This document shows positions 1-7,852 of a DNA stretch of 64,000 nt, in pieces. Both the position numbers and the translations under genes were made by a program. Origin of the DNA: Stenomitos frigidus ULC18 (lineage in GTDB: Bacteria; Cyanobacteriota; Cyanobacteriia; Leptolyngbyales; Leptolyngbyaceae); NCBI RefSeq assembly GCF_003003795.1, contig NZ_PVWK01000126.1, positions 33,830 through 97,829 on the forward strand, in the 5' to 3' direction. The notes under the pieces were generated by a model. The model saw nothing but the letters and a program-made list of their open reading frames with translations, had not been told where the DNA came from and ran no database searches. Numbering within the stretch: the stretch's first letter is position 1; each line of letters opens with the position of its first letter.

Positions 1-201
1 CAGATAGCTGGTATGCCGAAAAATGGCTTCCCACGACGATCGCACTGCATCCCAGCCACGCAGCGCGTTTCGCCCCGGATGGATGCAAAGGCTACCTGTA
101 CCCTGTGACCACACAGCCGTCATCGCCTCAAGGTCTTTTTTCTCAAAGGCTCGGTAAAACGCTTCGTTGGCGGCAAGGACGGCAGGTTCAGAACTCATCA
201 T
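1..201 (-). CDS. SnoaL-like / NTF2-fold protein, 3' end cut by window edge
   Basis: The frame is open from an ATG at 201 (a second ATG is at 198) to the window edge, giving 67 residues of an N-terminus. It reads MMSSEPAVLAANEAFYRAFE, then a K-K-D-L-E segment, V-W-S and G-W-D-A-V. This matches the start of the SnoaL_3/DUF4440 branch of the NTF2-like fold: a first helix with NxAFYxAFExxD, then W and a CxHPGRxxLxGW stretch. Family members are small alpha+beta barrels, often of unknown ligand. The gene is divergent from the methyltransferase that follows. The catalytic or ligand-binding half lies outside the window, so the exact role cannot be given. Confidence 0.75.
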   Translation of the reverse strand, partial: MMSSEPAVLAANEAFYRAFEKKDLEAMTAVWSQGTGSLCIHPGRNALRGWDAVRSSWEAIFRHTSYL

Positions 202-328
202 GATTGGGGACGACACTATTAGCGCTCAAACTAAGTACTTCAGATGAAGAACACGGCGATGCAGTGTTGATCGCATCCGTAGTACTTTGAGAGCGTACCC
301 GAAAACCAATCAGTTGAGCAAAATTGAC

Positions 329-946
329 ATGGGTTTTTATGCGCAGAAAGTTTTTCCCTATCTGCTGGATTGGAGTATGTCCAGCGAGACTTTTACCCAC
401 TACAGGCAGCAGGTTCTAGCAAACGTGCAGGGCGAGGTTTTGGAAATTGGCTTTGGCACCGGACTCAATCTGCCCTACTATCCCAATCGCGTAGAAAAAA
501 TTACGACCGTTGATCCCAACGCTGGAGCGAATGCACTGGCACAAAAGCGCATTCGTGCCTCGACGATCGCGATCGATAACCGCGTACTCAATGGCGAAAA
601 TCTACCGATGGCAGACAACACCTTCGACAGTGTGGTTAGCACGTGGACACTGTGCAGCATTGCCAACGTGGAACAAGCCCTGCGGGAAATTCATCGGGTA
701 CTGAAACCAGGTGGGCGCTTCTTTTTCATTGAACATGGGCTGAGCGACGACCCAACGGTGCAACGTTGGCAAAATCGCCTGACACCATTGCAAAGGGTGA
801 TTGCCGATGGCTGTCATCTCAACCGCAACATACAGCAGCTCGTGCGGCAACAATTTGCTTCAGTGACGCTAGAGACATTCTACGCAGAGCACACGCCCAA
901 AGTGTTGGGCTACCTCTATCAAGGCATCGCAACCAAAGCGCTGTGA
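329..946 (+). CDS. class I SAM-dependent methyltransferase
   Basis: A protein of about 205 residues with a Rossmann methyltransferase fold. Motif I is EIGFGTGLNL (SAM-binding glycine loop), followed by an acidic end of strand 2 (TVDPN), a motif IV-like SVVSTWTLCSI, and the post-motif VLKPGGRFFFIEHG. This pattern is typical of UbiE/Methyltransf_11 and METTL7-like enzymes; the acceptor substrate is not visible. A TTG at 287 would extend it by 14 residues. I prefer the ATG at 329 because homologues usually begin close to the GFYxxxVFPxLLDW segment. It stands alone between the divergent SnoaL-like gene and hemB. Confidence 0.8.
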   Translation: MGFYAQKVFPYLLDWSMSSETFTHYRQQVLANVQGEVLEIGFGTGLNLPYYPNRVEKITTVDPNAGANALAQKRIRASTIAIDNRVLNGENLPMADNTFDSVVSTWTLCSIANVEQALREIHRVLKPGGRFFFIEHGLSDDPTVQRWQNRLTPLQRVIADGCHLNRNIQQLVRQQFASVTLETFYAEHTPKVLGYLYQGIATKAL

Positions 947-1076
947 ACGGTTTTGCGTCTGTTTTCAGAGGTGAAGGGAGCGATCGTTGCAACAGAACGT
1001 TACGAAAGCAGTGAGTCGACCGTGAGCAGAACGTTTTAGACTTTTAAGACGGCCAGCATTCAACATCGCAACTCCT

Positions 1077-2060
1077 ATGTTTCCAAACCAGCGCCCTCGT
1101 CGCCTTCGCAGCCATCCTCAGCTTCGTCGGATGGTACGCGAAACAATTCTCATGACTAGCGACCTCATCTACCCGCTGTTTGCAGTGCCTGGAGAGGGCT
1201 TTGCGAAAGAAGTGCGCTCCATGCCTGGGGTCTTTCAACTCTCAGTAGACAAAATTGTCGAAGAAGCGAAGGAAGTCTACGATCTGGGTATTCCCGGCAT
1301 TATTTTGTTTGGCATTCCTGAAGACAAGGACACCGATGCAACGGGTGCATGGCATGACTGCGGCATTGTGCAAAAAGCGGCGACTGCGGTTAAGCAAGCG
1401 GTTCCCGATCTCATCGTCATTGCCGACACCTGCCTTTGCGAATACACGTCCCACGGCCACTGTGGCTACCTTGAAGTTGGCGACCTGAGCGGACGGGTGC
1501 TGAACGACCCCACTCTGGAACTGTTAAAGAAAACAGCGGTTTCCCAGGCACAAGCAGGAGCGGATATTATTGCGCCTTCTGGCATGATGGATGGCTTTGT
1601 GCAGGCAATTCGCGCCGGGTTAGATGCAGCGGGTTTTGAAGACACACCGATCATGTCCTACGCTGCCAAGTATGCGTCGGCTTACTATGGGCCCTTCCGC
1701 GATGCTGCCGATTCTGCCCCTCAGTTTGGCGATCGACGCACCTACCAGATGGACCCTGGCAACGCCCGCGAAGCGATCAAGGAAATCGAACTCGATATCG
1801 CGGAAGGGGCAGACATGCTCATGGTGAAGCCTGCGCTGGCCTACATGGATATCATCTGGCGTGTGAAAGAGGCAACCAATCTACCTGTTGCCGCCTACAA
1901 CGTCTCTGGCGAATACTCAATGGTCAAAGCGGCGGCTCTCAACGACTGGATTGACGAACAGCGTGTGGTGATGGAAACCTTGACGGGCTTCAAGCGTGCG
2001 GGTGCCGATATGATTTTGACCTATCACGCAAAGGATGCCGCTCGTTGGTTGGGAGCCTGA
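1077..2060 (+). CDS. hemB: delta-aminolevulinic acid dehydratase (porphobilinogen synthase)
   Basis: Condenses two 5-aminolevulinate molecules to porphobilinogen in the cytoplasmic tetrapyrrole pathway leading to haem, chlorophyll and bilins. The 327-residue length is normal. It starts [11 protein letters not shown], as cyanobacterial HemB proteins do. Both Schiff-base lysines are present: K198 in MSYAAKYAS and K251 in [10 protein letters not shown]. The metal site is the cysteine type (C119, C121 and C129 in [14 protein letters not shown]), so a zinc enzyme is expected rather than the aspartate-rich magnesium type of plants. It is followed by a strong inverted repeat that probably ends transcription. 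Confidence 0.97.
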   Translation: MFPNQRPRRLRSHPQLRRMVRETILMTSDLIYPLFAVPGEGFAKEVRSMPGVFQLSVDKIVEEAKEVYDLGIPGIILFGIPEDKDTDATGAWHDCGIVQKAATAVKQAVPDLIVIADTCLCEYTSHGHCGYLEVGDLSGRVLNDPTLELLKKTAVSQAQAGADIIAPSGMMDGFVQAIRAGLDAAGFEDTPIMSYAAKYASAYYGPFRDAADSAPQFGDRRTYQMDPGNAREAIKEIELDIAEGADMLMVKPALAYMDIIWRVKEATNLPVAAYNVSGEYSMVKAAALNDWIDEQRVVMETLTGFKRAGADMILTYHAKDAARWLGA

Positions 2061-2091
2061 GCGACTTCCAGTAAAATTTGCTGATTATTTC

Positions 2092-2125
2092 GGTCGCTCC
2101 TATTCATCACTGCGTAGGAGCGACC
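2092..2125. terminator. bidirectional hairpin terminator between hemB and the GH10-like gene
   Basis: A perfect 11-bp stem (GGTCGCTCCTA paired with TAGGAGCGACC) with a 12-nt loop lies between two convergent genes. Short T-rich flanks occur on both sides (ATTATTTC before, GTCTGTTTC after). The position and symmetry suit shared Rho-independent termination. Confidence 0.6.
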
Positions 2126-2140
2126 GTCTGTTTCGCTCCA

Positions 2141-3625
2141 CTAAAGCCGACAGAACTGCCGATCGCGCTCTAACTGGCGTTCTTGCCAACCAAACGAGAA
2201 ATGGCTGATGGAACGAATGGGTGGCGAGAGCGATCGTAATGCCCACATTTGCGCTTCTAATGACGGACGTTCGGTTGCCTGCTGCCACTGTCCAGTTAAA
2301 ACAGGCGCGACGATCGTGCCAGATGGAGCCTGGCCGAGTACTTTTTGCACCTGTGCGTTGATGCAGCTTGGATCGCCACACAGTCCGTATGCCATCGGAT
2401 GCCACTCGATCGCGGCGGGAAAACGATCCCATGCCTGCAAGCGAGAATCAAAGCCTCGACCGATTGCCTGATTTGCTTCGGGGAAAAACGCGGCACCGAC
2501 GGCAATACCTTGCTGTTGGGCAGCAGCGGCTGCGGCAGTCAGAAAATCGATTGGGCCTTGCATCGCATGGGCAACGACCAGATTCCACAGATCAGCCTGG
2601 ATTGCGGTTAGCCCTTTTGACGCTCCTCCTGTTGCTCGCCCTTGCCAGCGCGGTTCTTTTTCGGTGGGATACAGCTTATTCACAGCCGCTATATCGTTCG
2701 CTGTCACATTTCCCTGTGCCACATAGCGACGAATGAGTTCCAGTCCCTTTTGATTCTGAGCCCGTTGGTATAACGCTTGCTGTGATGCCTCGCTGTAAAT
2801 CCACAAGTCTTTCACCTTGCTGGCAATAGAGGCAGATCCAATCCCTTTGGGATAACGGATGTAGTCGAACAGGATGCCATCGGGCTGACGTCGCAGCACT
2901 GTCTGCACAAGCTGAAGGTAGTCGCTTTGCGCCTGTGTGTTGTAGGGATCGGCGAAAATTTCATCCTGTACCGTCAGATCAACGCTGGTGTCCTGACTGA
3001 CTTTTGTGCCCACCGTCAGGCTAGTGTCGCCCTGACCATTGCGAGCTAACACCTGCTGTCGATCGGGTCGTAGCGCGTAGGTATAGCCAAAATTCAAGGC
3101 AAACATCCAGGCGTAGACTTTGAGCCCACGATCGTGCCCTTTCTGAATGATTTGCGCCAGCAGATCGGTCTGCTCATAGCCGGGTGCCTGTACGACCGAA
3201 GACCACGGCGTTGGGTTTGCGCCCGATGGCAGCAACACCTGACCGTTAGAAAAGGTATCCACATAGATCTGGTTGTAGCCGCGATCGACAATGCGATCGA
3301 GCACTGCCTCCAGCACTCCAGGTTTGCTATCGCAAGGATACAGGCGTAACCAAACGGCCTGCGTCTGAAACTGGCTCTGGCTACGGCACTGCATCAGGCT
3401 CTGTCCGTGCTGAGCCAGCAAGGCTTGATAGGATTTTTGCGACGTTGCATCACCAGCCAAGGCCGCCTGTCGCAACATCGCTTTCTGGTTGATGGCGGCG
3501 GTTGCCACCTGGCAATCATCTAATGCCTGTGCCTGAGCAGAATGACCGAACAGCCAGTGGCTGCAAAGGCTCATGGTGAAGGCGATTGCCACCAAACTCG
3601 CTAAAATGCTTTTCCGACGCGTCAT
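2141..3625 (-). CDS. secreted GH10-like (GHL10/YngK-type) glycoside hydrolase
   Basis: A 494-residue protein with a signal peptide: RRK, then a hydrophobic stretch, then a likely cleavage after AQA near residue 33. The body matches the glycosyl-hydrolase-like 10 (DUF187/YngK) TIM barrel. Landmarks are WLRLYPCD, a segment on strand 2 with YNQIYVDTFSNG, HDRGLKVYAWMFALNFGY, and the hallmark DGILFDYIRYPKG about halfway along. A later ATERPSLEAQMWALRS stretch is in the C-terminal barrel. It probably acts on a polysaccharide in the periplasm or outside; the substrate is not known. The gene is convergent with hemB. Confidence 0.8.
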   Translation of the reverse strand: MTRRKSILASLVAIAFTMSLCSHWLFGHSAQAQALDDCQVATAAINQKAMLRQAALAGDATSQKSYQALLAQHGQSLMQCRSQSQFQTQAVWLRLYPCDSKPGVLEAVLDRIVDRGYNQIYVDTFSNGQVLLPSGANPTPWSSVVQAPGYEQTDLLAQIIQKGHDRGLKVYAWMFALNFGYTYALRPDRQQVLARNGQGDTSLTVGTKVSQDTSVDLTVQDEIFADPYNTQAQSDYLQLVQTVLRRQPDGILFDYIRYPKGIGSASIASKVKDLWIYSEASQQALYQRAQNQKGLELIRRYVAQGNVTANDIAAVNKLYPTEKEPRWQGRATGGASKGLTAIQADLWNLVVAHAMQGPIDFLTAAAAAAQQQGIAVGAAFFPEANQAIGRGFDSRLQAWDRFPAAIEWHPMAYGLCGDPSCINAQVQKVLGQAPSGTIVAPVLTGQWQQATERPSLEAQMWALRSLSPPIRSISHFSFGWQERQLERDRQFCRL

Positions 3626-3707
3626 AGAGAACGTTAGATTGAGTCTGTCTTAACAGTAGAAATACAATCTACACTCTGATGCTAAAACAGCCCGGAAGTT
3701 GCGGCTC

Positions 3708-3840
3708 TTAAAGTGATTTCCGAGAAAAAAGGTGCCGGGCAGGAGGCAGGTTTTGCCAGCGTCTTTGCCTCCAACTGATCCTTTTGGGGTCAAACCGGCT
3801 CCTACGGGTATTTTGTTTGCTAGAAGTCTCTTAAAGTGAT
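3708..3840. repeat. 13-bp direct repeat pair in intergenic region
   Basis: CTCTTAAAGTGAT occurs at 3708-3720 and again at 3828-3840, 120 bp apart, in the 229-bp gap upstream of the GH10-like gene and downstream of the DUF1003 gene. An imperfect hairpin with GGAGGCA/TGCCTCC arms lies between the copies. Function unknown; it may mark a small inserted segment. Confidence 0.4.
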
Positions 3841-3854
3841 GATCAAGCCCGTGA

Positions 3855-4493
3855 TCAATCGGCTGCTGGCTCCGATCGTGCTTGCGGTTGCAGATCGGCT
3901 AATTCCTCTGCCAGGGTTTCTTCTAAGGCTGCCATCACGACTTGCGGGTCAGCGGCTTGCTGCATCACATCCGCTTCTGGATCAGGGCGGTTTTGCACGT
4001 TTGGCAGGTCGCGACGCAACTCTTCAAGCAGGGCGACGAGCTTGGCGATTTTTTGTTCGGAAATCAAATTTAGCTGCAAGATTAGCTGCGTGCGCTGCTC
4101 TGCTAACTTTTCCTGGCGCTCTTGCTTAATCAGCACCCCGGTTGCAATTAAAAGGGAACCGCAGCTCAACACAAGCTCCAGGAGATTAAAGGGTGGTGCA
4201 TCAAAGGTCGGCAGGTGAGCGCGTTGAAGCAGTAGATTGGCGAGAATCCAAGCAGCAACGACAAAAAGAATGCCAAACAGAAAGAGCGGACGGCTGAAAA
4301 AGCTAGCGACGGCTTCCACTCTTCGCTGTAACCGAGGCACATCCTGTTCAGCCTTGGCATGAAGCGCAACGATCGTCTCAATATTCTGCCCAATGTGGTC
4401 TGGCAAAGGAGCCGTTGGGACGATCGTCTTGTTCGCTCGATAGCTTGTACGAGAGTCTTCAGGTTGGTGCTTGGAAATACGGGTATCCCTCAC
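3855..4493 (-). CDS. DUF1003 membrane protein
   Basis: A 212-residue protein of the DUF1003 family. After a polar N-terminus there is the family signature DHIGQNIETIVALHAKAEQDV. Two transmembrane helices follow (about residues 67-92, PLFLFGILFVVAAWILAN, and about 104-122, LLELVLSCGSLLIATGVLI). The region after them begins KQERQEKLAEQRTQL and continues as a predicted coiled coil. The C-terminus is acidic and alanine-rich. The function of the family is unknown. The first 20 or so residues are not conserved in character, so a start further in is possible. Confidence 0.8.
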   Translation of the reverse strand: MRDTRISKHQPEDSRTSYRANKTIVPTAPLPDHIGQNIETIVALHAKAEQDVPRLQRRVEAVASFFSRPLFLFGILFVVAAWILANLLLQRAHLPTFDAPPFNLLELVLSCGSLLIATGVLIKQERQEKLAEQRTQLILQLNLISEQKIAKLVALLEELRRDLPNVQNRPDPEADVMQQAADPQVVMAALEETLAEELADLQPQARSEPAAD

Positions 4494-4588
4494 CGATCGG
4501 CATTCCGTTGTTTGTACTTAACCGACTGTTTACAGCTAACAGCTTGACGTGAAGCCAAGCTGCTACACCCAGAACGATCGCTAACCAA

Positions 4589-4999
4589 CTACGCGTTCTC
4601 GCTTGCAACCATAGCTTCTGGTGTCTCTTCAGTAGCGGCTTCTTCCGCAATGACTGCTTCAGTCACGTCTAACAGTACTTCCTCAACTTCCTCAACTTCA
4701 GGGACTTCAGGCTCTGGTTTTGGCTTCGTGGGTTTTGGTCCGCGCAATAGTGCCGGGTTCATCACTTGCCTGGGCTCTTCATCACGCCCTTTGCCTTTGC
4801 CTCTGCCCTTGCCGCGATCGCCCTCTCTGCGATCGCCCTCTCTGCTGGGGGCTGCTACCTCTGTCTTTTTCTCTTTGTCTTTACTGAGCGTAGGACGCTC
4901 GACATTCCGTGTTGGCAATGCTTTTGCAACAGTTTCGCTGCTTTCGCCTTCGGGCTTAGCCTGACGCTCAGACTTTTTAATTGGACGCTCTACCATCAC
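4589..4999 (-). CDS. charged low-complexity hypothetical protein
   Basis: A 136-residue protein with no recognisable domain. It is highly charged. A basic half contains a repeated REGDR unit encoded by two tandem copies of a HIP1-bearing 15-mer (around 4815-4845), followed by KGRGKGKGR. An acidic half has EVPEVEEVEEV and EEAATEE runs. It lies 90 bp downstream of yebC and in the same direction, so it may be co-transcribed. The charge layout suggests a disordered nucleic-acid-binding or ribosome-associated protein, but that is inference only. Two adjacent ATG codons (4999, 4996) could start it. Confidence 0.55.
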   Translation of the reverse strand: MMVERPIKKSERQAKPEGESSETVAKALPTRNVERPTLSKDKEKKTEVAAPSREGDRREGDRGKGRGKGKGRDEEPRQVMNPALLRGPKPTKPKPEPEVPEVEEVEEVLLDVTEAVIAEEAATEETPEAMVASENA

Positions 5000-5092
5000 C
5001 AGAATCCCTTTTTACTTACCGTTATCCTAGCTTGCATGGGTCACAGCAGACGTTTTTTTCAACAATTGAGCGGAAATTAGGCGACGCAGACG

Positions 5093-5902
5093 TTAGGCAA
5101 CGCTTAGCGACATCAGCTCATCGGTCATCTCAAAATTGGCGGTCACGCTCTGCACGTCATCCAGGTCTTCCAGTGCATCCATCAGCTTCAAGAGCGATCG
5201 TGCCTGGTCAGGATCGCTCACCTCCAGCGTGTTGTTGGGAATCCAGCGCAGTTCAACGCGGCTCACGTTGTAATGCTGATCTTTCAGTGTTTGGCTCAAC
5301 GTTTCCAAATTGGTTGCTTCAGTCATCGCTTCGGCAATGGTGCCATCTTCCGTATCAATCAGTTCGTAGGCATCGGCTCCACCCTCTAAAAACGCTTCCA
5401 GTAGCTCCTCTTCCTGAATGGGAGCGTTGTCTGTACGACGCTTGCGTCCCGTTTCCACGGGCATTAGAGAAACCTCAACCATCCCTTTCTGCTCAAACAT
5501 CCAGCCCACACAGCCCGTTTCACCCAGGTTGCCGCCGTTTTTGCTGAAAGCAACCCGCAGGTCTGCTGCTGTCCGGTTGCGATTATCGGTCAATGCTTCA
5601 ATGAGAATCGCCACGCCACCGGGACCATAGCCTTCGTAGCGGATCGCTTCCAGCGCGGCATTGTCGGCTCCTAATTTGCCCGCCCCTTTGGCGATCGCCC
5701 GATCAATATTGTCGTTAGGAATACCTGCTGCCTTTGCCTTATCGATCGCCGTTCGCAGTTGAAAGTTACCCTCTGGATCAGGCACGCCACTCCGCGCTGC
5801 TACGATAATTTCTCGCGAAATCTTCGTGAACACCTTGCCTTTTACCGCATCAACCCTGGCTTTCTGCCGCTTGATGTTCGCCCACTTACTGTGTCCTGCC
5901 AT
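5093..5902 (-). CDS. yebC: YebC/PmpR family translation/transcription regulator
   Basis: Starts MAGHSKWANIKRQKARVDAVKGK, the near-invariant YebC N-terminus. The whole family pattern follows: FTKISREIIVAARSG, IDKAKAAGIPNDNIDRAIAKG, YEGYGPGGVAILIEALTDN, RTAADLRVAFSKNGGNLGE and CVGWMFEQKG. At 269 residues it is slightly longer than the usual 240-250, the excess being a C-terminal DELMSLSVA tail. YebC proteins have been described as DNA-binding regulators and, more recently, as ribosome-associated factors that help with difficult sequences such as polyproline. Which applies here cannot be told. Confidence 0.95.
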   Translation of the reverse strand: MAGHSKWANIKRQKARVDAVKGKVFTKISREIIVAARSGVPDPEGNFQLRTAIDKAKAAGIPNDNIDRAIAKGAGKLGADNAALEAIRYEGYGPGGVAILIEALTDNRNRTAADLRVAFSKNGGNLGETGCVGWMFEQKGMVEVSLMPVETGRKRRTDNAPIQEEELLEAFLEGGADAYELIDTEDGTIAEAMTEATNLETLSQTLKDQHYNVSRVELRWIPNNTLEVSDPDQARSLLKLMDALEDLDDVQSVTANFEMTDELMSLSVA

Positions 5903-5992
5903 GTCGCACCGATCGTACTAACTCCATTCAATAGGATAGACAAAAGGTTGGGGAATCGGGAAAGCAAGGGAGACAAGGGAGGCAGGAGACGC

Positions 5993-6031
5993 AATTCAAA
6001 ACTCAAAATTCAAAATTCAAAGCTCAAAACT
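5993..6031. repeat. degenerate heptamer tandem repeat (CAAAACT family)
   Basis: Five or so tandem units of the CAAAACT/CAAAATT heptamer lie between yebC and the permease gene. The same family occurs at 16935, 18038 (opposite orientation) and inside larC at 19160, so it is a dispersed cyanobacterial short tandemly repeated repetitive sequence. Confidence 0.7.
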
Positions 6032-6034
6032 TAC

Positions 6035-6862
6035 TTACCCTTTCCCACCTGTAAACGCCACGCCTTGAATAAAGTAGCGGTTGAAGAATGCGTATACGGC
6101 TAAAGCTGGCAAGGTGAAGATCATGGAGGCTGCCATGATGTAATTCCAATAGCTAATATATTGTCCCTTAAAGGCATTCAAACCCAGCGGCAGAGTAAAC
6201 ATTTCGGGGTCAGACAGGATGACTAGCGGCATCAGAAACTCATTCCAGGAACCCATAAAAACAAAAATAGTTTGTGCGGCTAACGCAGGTTTTGCGAGTG
6301 GTAGAACAATTTGAAAAAAGGTGCCAAAGCGTCCCAAACCATCCAGTGCAGCCGCTTCTTCTAGCTCTTTGGGAAAGTTAATAAAAAACTGTCGCATCAT
6401 AAAGATAAACGTGGCATTGACCGCAGACGGCACGATTAACCCTTGATAGGTATTCAGCCAACCGAGAGACTTTAGAATCAAAAACTTGGGTAAGAGGGTA
6501 ATTTGTCCGGGAACCATCAGCACTGCCAGAATCAGAAAGAACCAGAATTGATTGCCTGGAAATTGGATTCTTGCCAGTGCGTAACCTGCCATTGAGTTAA
6601 AGAGAAGATTTAGTAAGGTAACTGAAATAGCTGCGATCGCGCTATTCATCAACCAGCGACCAAACAACGGCTCCTGTGTGAAAATGGTCTGATAGTTCTT
6701 CAGCGTAAAGTGCTCAGGCAGTAGATTGAGTCCACCTGCTGCAATTTCAGCTAACGATTTGAATGAGGCGGAAAATGCCCAGGTAAACGGCAATAGGGTA
6801 ATGATTGTGTAGGCAATTAAAACAACATACAAAAGGCCGGTTGACCAACGGATACTTTTCAT
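6035..6862 (-). CDS. carbohydrate ABC importer permease, MalG type
   Basis: A 275-residue inner-membrane permease with six predicted helices. The cytoplasmic EAA loop that docks the ATPase is EELEEAAALDGLGRFGTFFQ, followed by IVLPLAKPALAAQ. Features such as the N-terminal LLPFTWAFSASFKS and the C-terminal NRYFIQGVAFTGGKG are typical of MalG/LacG/UgpE proteins of carbohydrate uptake type-1 systems. It lies 23 bp downstream of the MalF-type permease and with it forms the membrane channel. No ATP-binding subunit gene is in the cluster, so a shared MsmK-like ATPase encoded elsewhere is likely. Substrate unknown. Confidence 0.92.
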   Translation of the reverse strand: MKSIRWSTGLLYVVLIAYTIITLLPFTWAFSASFKSLAEIAAGGLNLLPEHFTLKNYQTIFTQEPLFGRWLMNSAIAAISVTLLNLLFNSMAGYALARIQFPGNQFWFFLILAVLMVPGQITLLPKFLILKSLGWLNTYQGLIVPSAVNATFIFMMRQFFINFPKELEEAAALDGLGRFGTFFQIVLPLAKPALAAQTIFVFMGSWNEFLMPLVILSDPEMFTLPLGLNAFKGQYISYWNYIMAASMIFTLPALAVYAFFNRYFIQGVAFTGGKG

Positions 6863-6885
6863 TTTTTTAGTCCAACTGTTCTGCT

Positions 6886-7791
6886 TTAAAACTGCTCTTC
6901 TTTAAATAAAGCGCGCTGCATTAGTGTTGAAAGCATTAAGATTACAGCTAAGACCAGGGTCAACGCTAACGCATAGCCCATATCTAAATTCTTAAAGGCA
7001 TATTGATAGATTAAAAGCACGATCGTCAGCGTTGAATCGTTTGGGCCACCAGACCCTGCTGAGAAAATATAGGATTGATCAAACAGTTGAAACGTGCCAA
7101 TAATTCCCATGACAATTACGAAGAATGTAACGGGTTGTAAGAAGGGCAATGTGATGTATAGTAGTTTCTCCCAACGACTGGCACCATCCAGCGTTGCTGC
7201 TTCATACAAGGTTTCTGGAACATCCTGTAACGCCGCTAGATAAATCACCATAAACAAGGGTGCCGTTGACCAAATGTTCATGATCATGATGCCCTTCAAC
7301 GCAACGCCTGGATCGCCCAACCAGTTATAAGTTGGCAGATGTAAAAGGCTCAATACACTGTTCAGTAACCCGTTGGAATTATAAATCCACATGAAAATCA
7401 GGGTGAGTACCGCTGATGATGTGACGGTGGGTAGAAAAAACGCGACTCGAAACCAGGAACGTCCTTTAATCTGGCTATTGAGAATGAGAGCCAATCCCAA
7501 TGCAAGAATGGTCTGGATGGGAACCACGATCGCCACATATTCAGCCGTATTTTTCAGCGCAATCCAAACGCGATCGTCTTGCGCAATACGAGCAAAGTTT
7601 TTCAGTCCCGTAAAGTGATAGCTGACCTCGCCCAAGAGCTGCACTTTCTGGAATGCCAAAGCGACTGCATAGACGATCGGCAGTATTAAGAACACTCCAG
7701 CAATCAGAATGGTTGGAGTCATAAACAGATAGCCTGTTATGCTCTCTTCTGTCTTCCGTTGTTTCCAACTATCTTTAATCAATATATTCAT
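6886..7791 (-). CDS. sugar ABC importer permease, MalF/UgpA type
   Basis: A 301-residue permease, partner of the MalG-type protein downstream. It has six membrane segments and the EAA motif LYEAATLDGASRWEKLLYIT followed by LPFLQPVTFFVI. Family features include the N-terminal ESITGYLFMTPTILIAGVFL and the ending LMQRALFKEEQF. The gene follows the binding-protein gene after 61 bp that contain a 33-nt perfect hairpin, so expression of the permeases may be set lower than that of the binding protein. Confidence 0.92.
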   Translation of the reverse strand: MNILIKDSWKQRKTEESITGYLFMTPTILIAGVFLILPIVYAVALAFQKVQLLGEVSYHFTGLKNFARIAQDDRVWIALKNTAEYVAIVVPIQTILALGLALILNSQIKGRSWFRVAFFLPTVTSSAVLTLIFMWIYNSNGLLNSVLSLLHLPTYNWLGDPGVALKGIMIMNIWSTAPLFMVIYLAALQDVPETLYEAATLDGASRWEKLLYITLPFLQPVTFFVIVMGIIGTFQLFDQSYIFSAGSGGPNDSTLTIVLLIYQYAFKNLDMGYALALTLVLAVILMLSTLMQRALFKEEQF

Positions 7792-7811
7792 CGTGATCGG
7801 TTCCTCTCTTT

Positions 7812-7844
7812 AGACCTCCGATTTCTTCAAGAAATCGGAGGTCT
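7812..7844. repeat. 33-bp perfect palindromic repeat inside ABC operon
   Basis: Two 16-nt arms (AGACCTCCGATTTCTT and its exact complement) are separated by one base. The element sits between the binding-protein and permease genes. I recognise this as a palindrome common in cyanobacterial intergenic DNA. In the mRNA it would form a very stable hairpin in the spacer, which could protect the upstream message or attenuate read-through. Confidence 0.8.
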
Positions 7845-7852
7845 GGCTTCCT

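Noticed and set aside
4650..4964. Plus-strand Ser/Thr-rich frame opposite the charged protein
   Set aside because: It is the mirror of low-complexity codons of the minus-strand gene and has no start signal.
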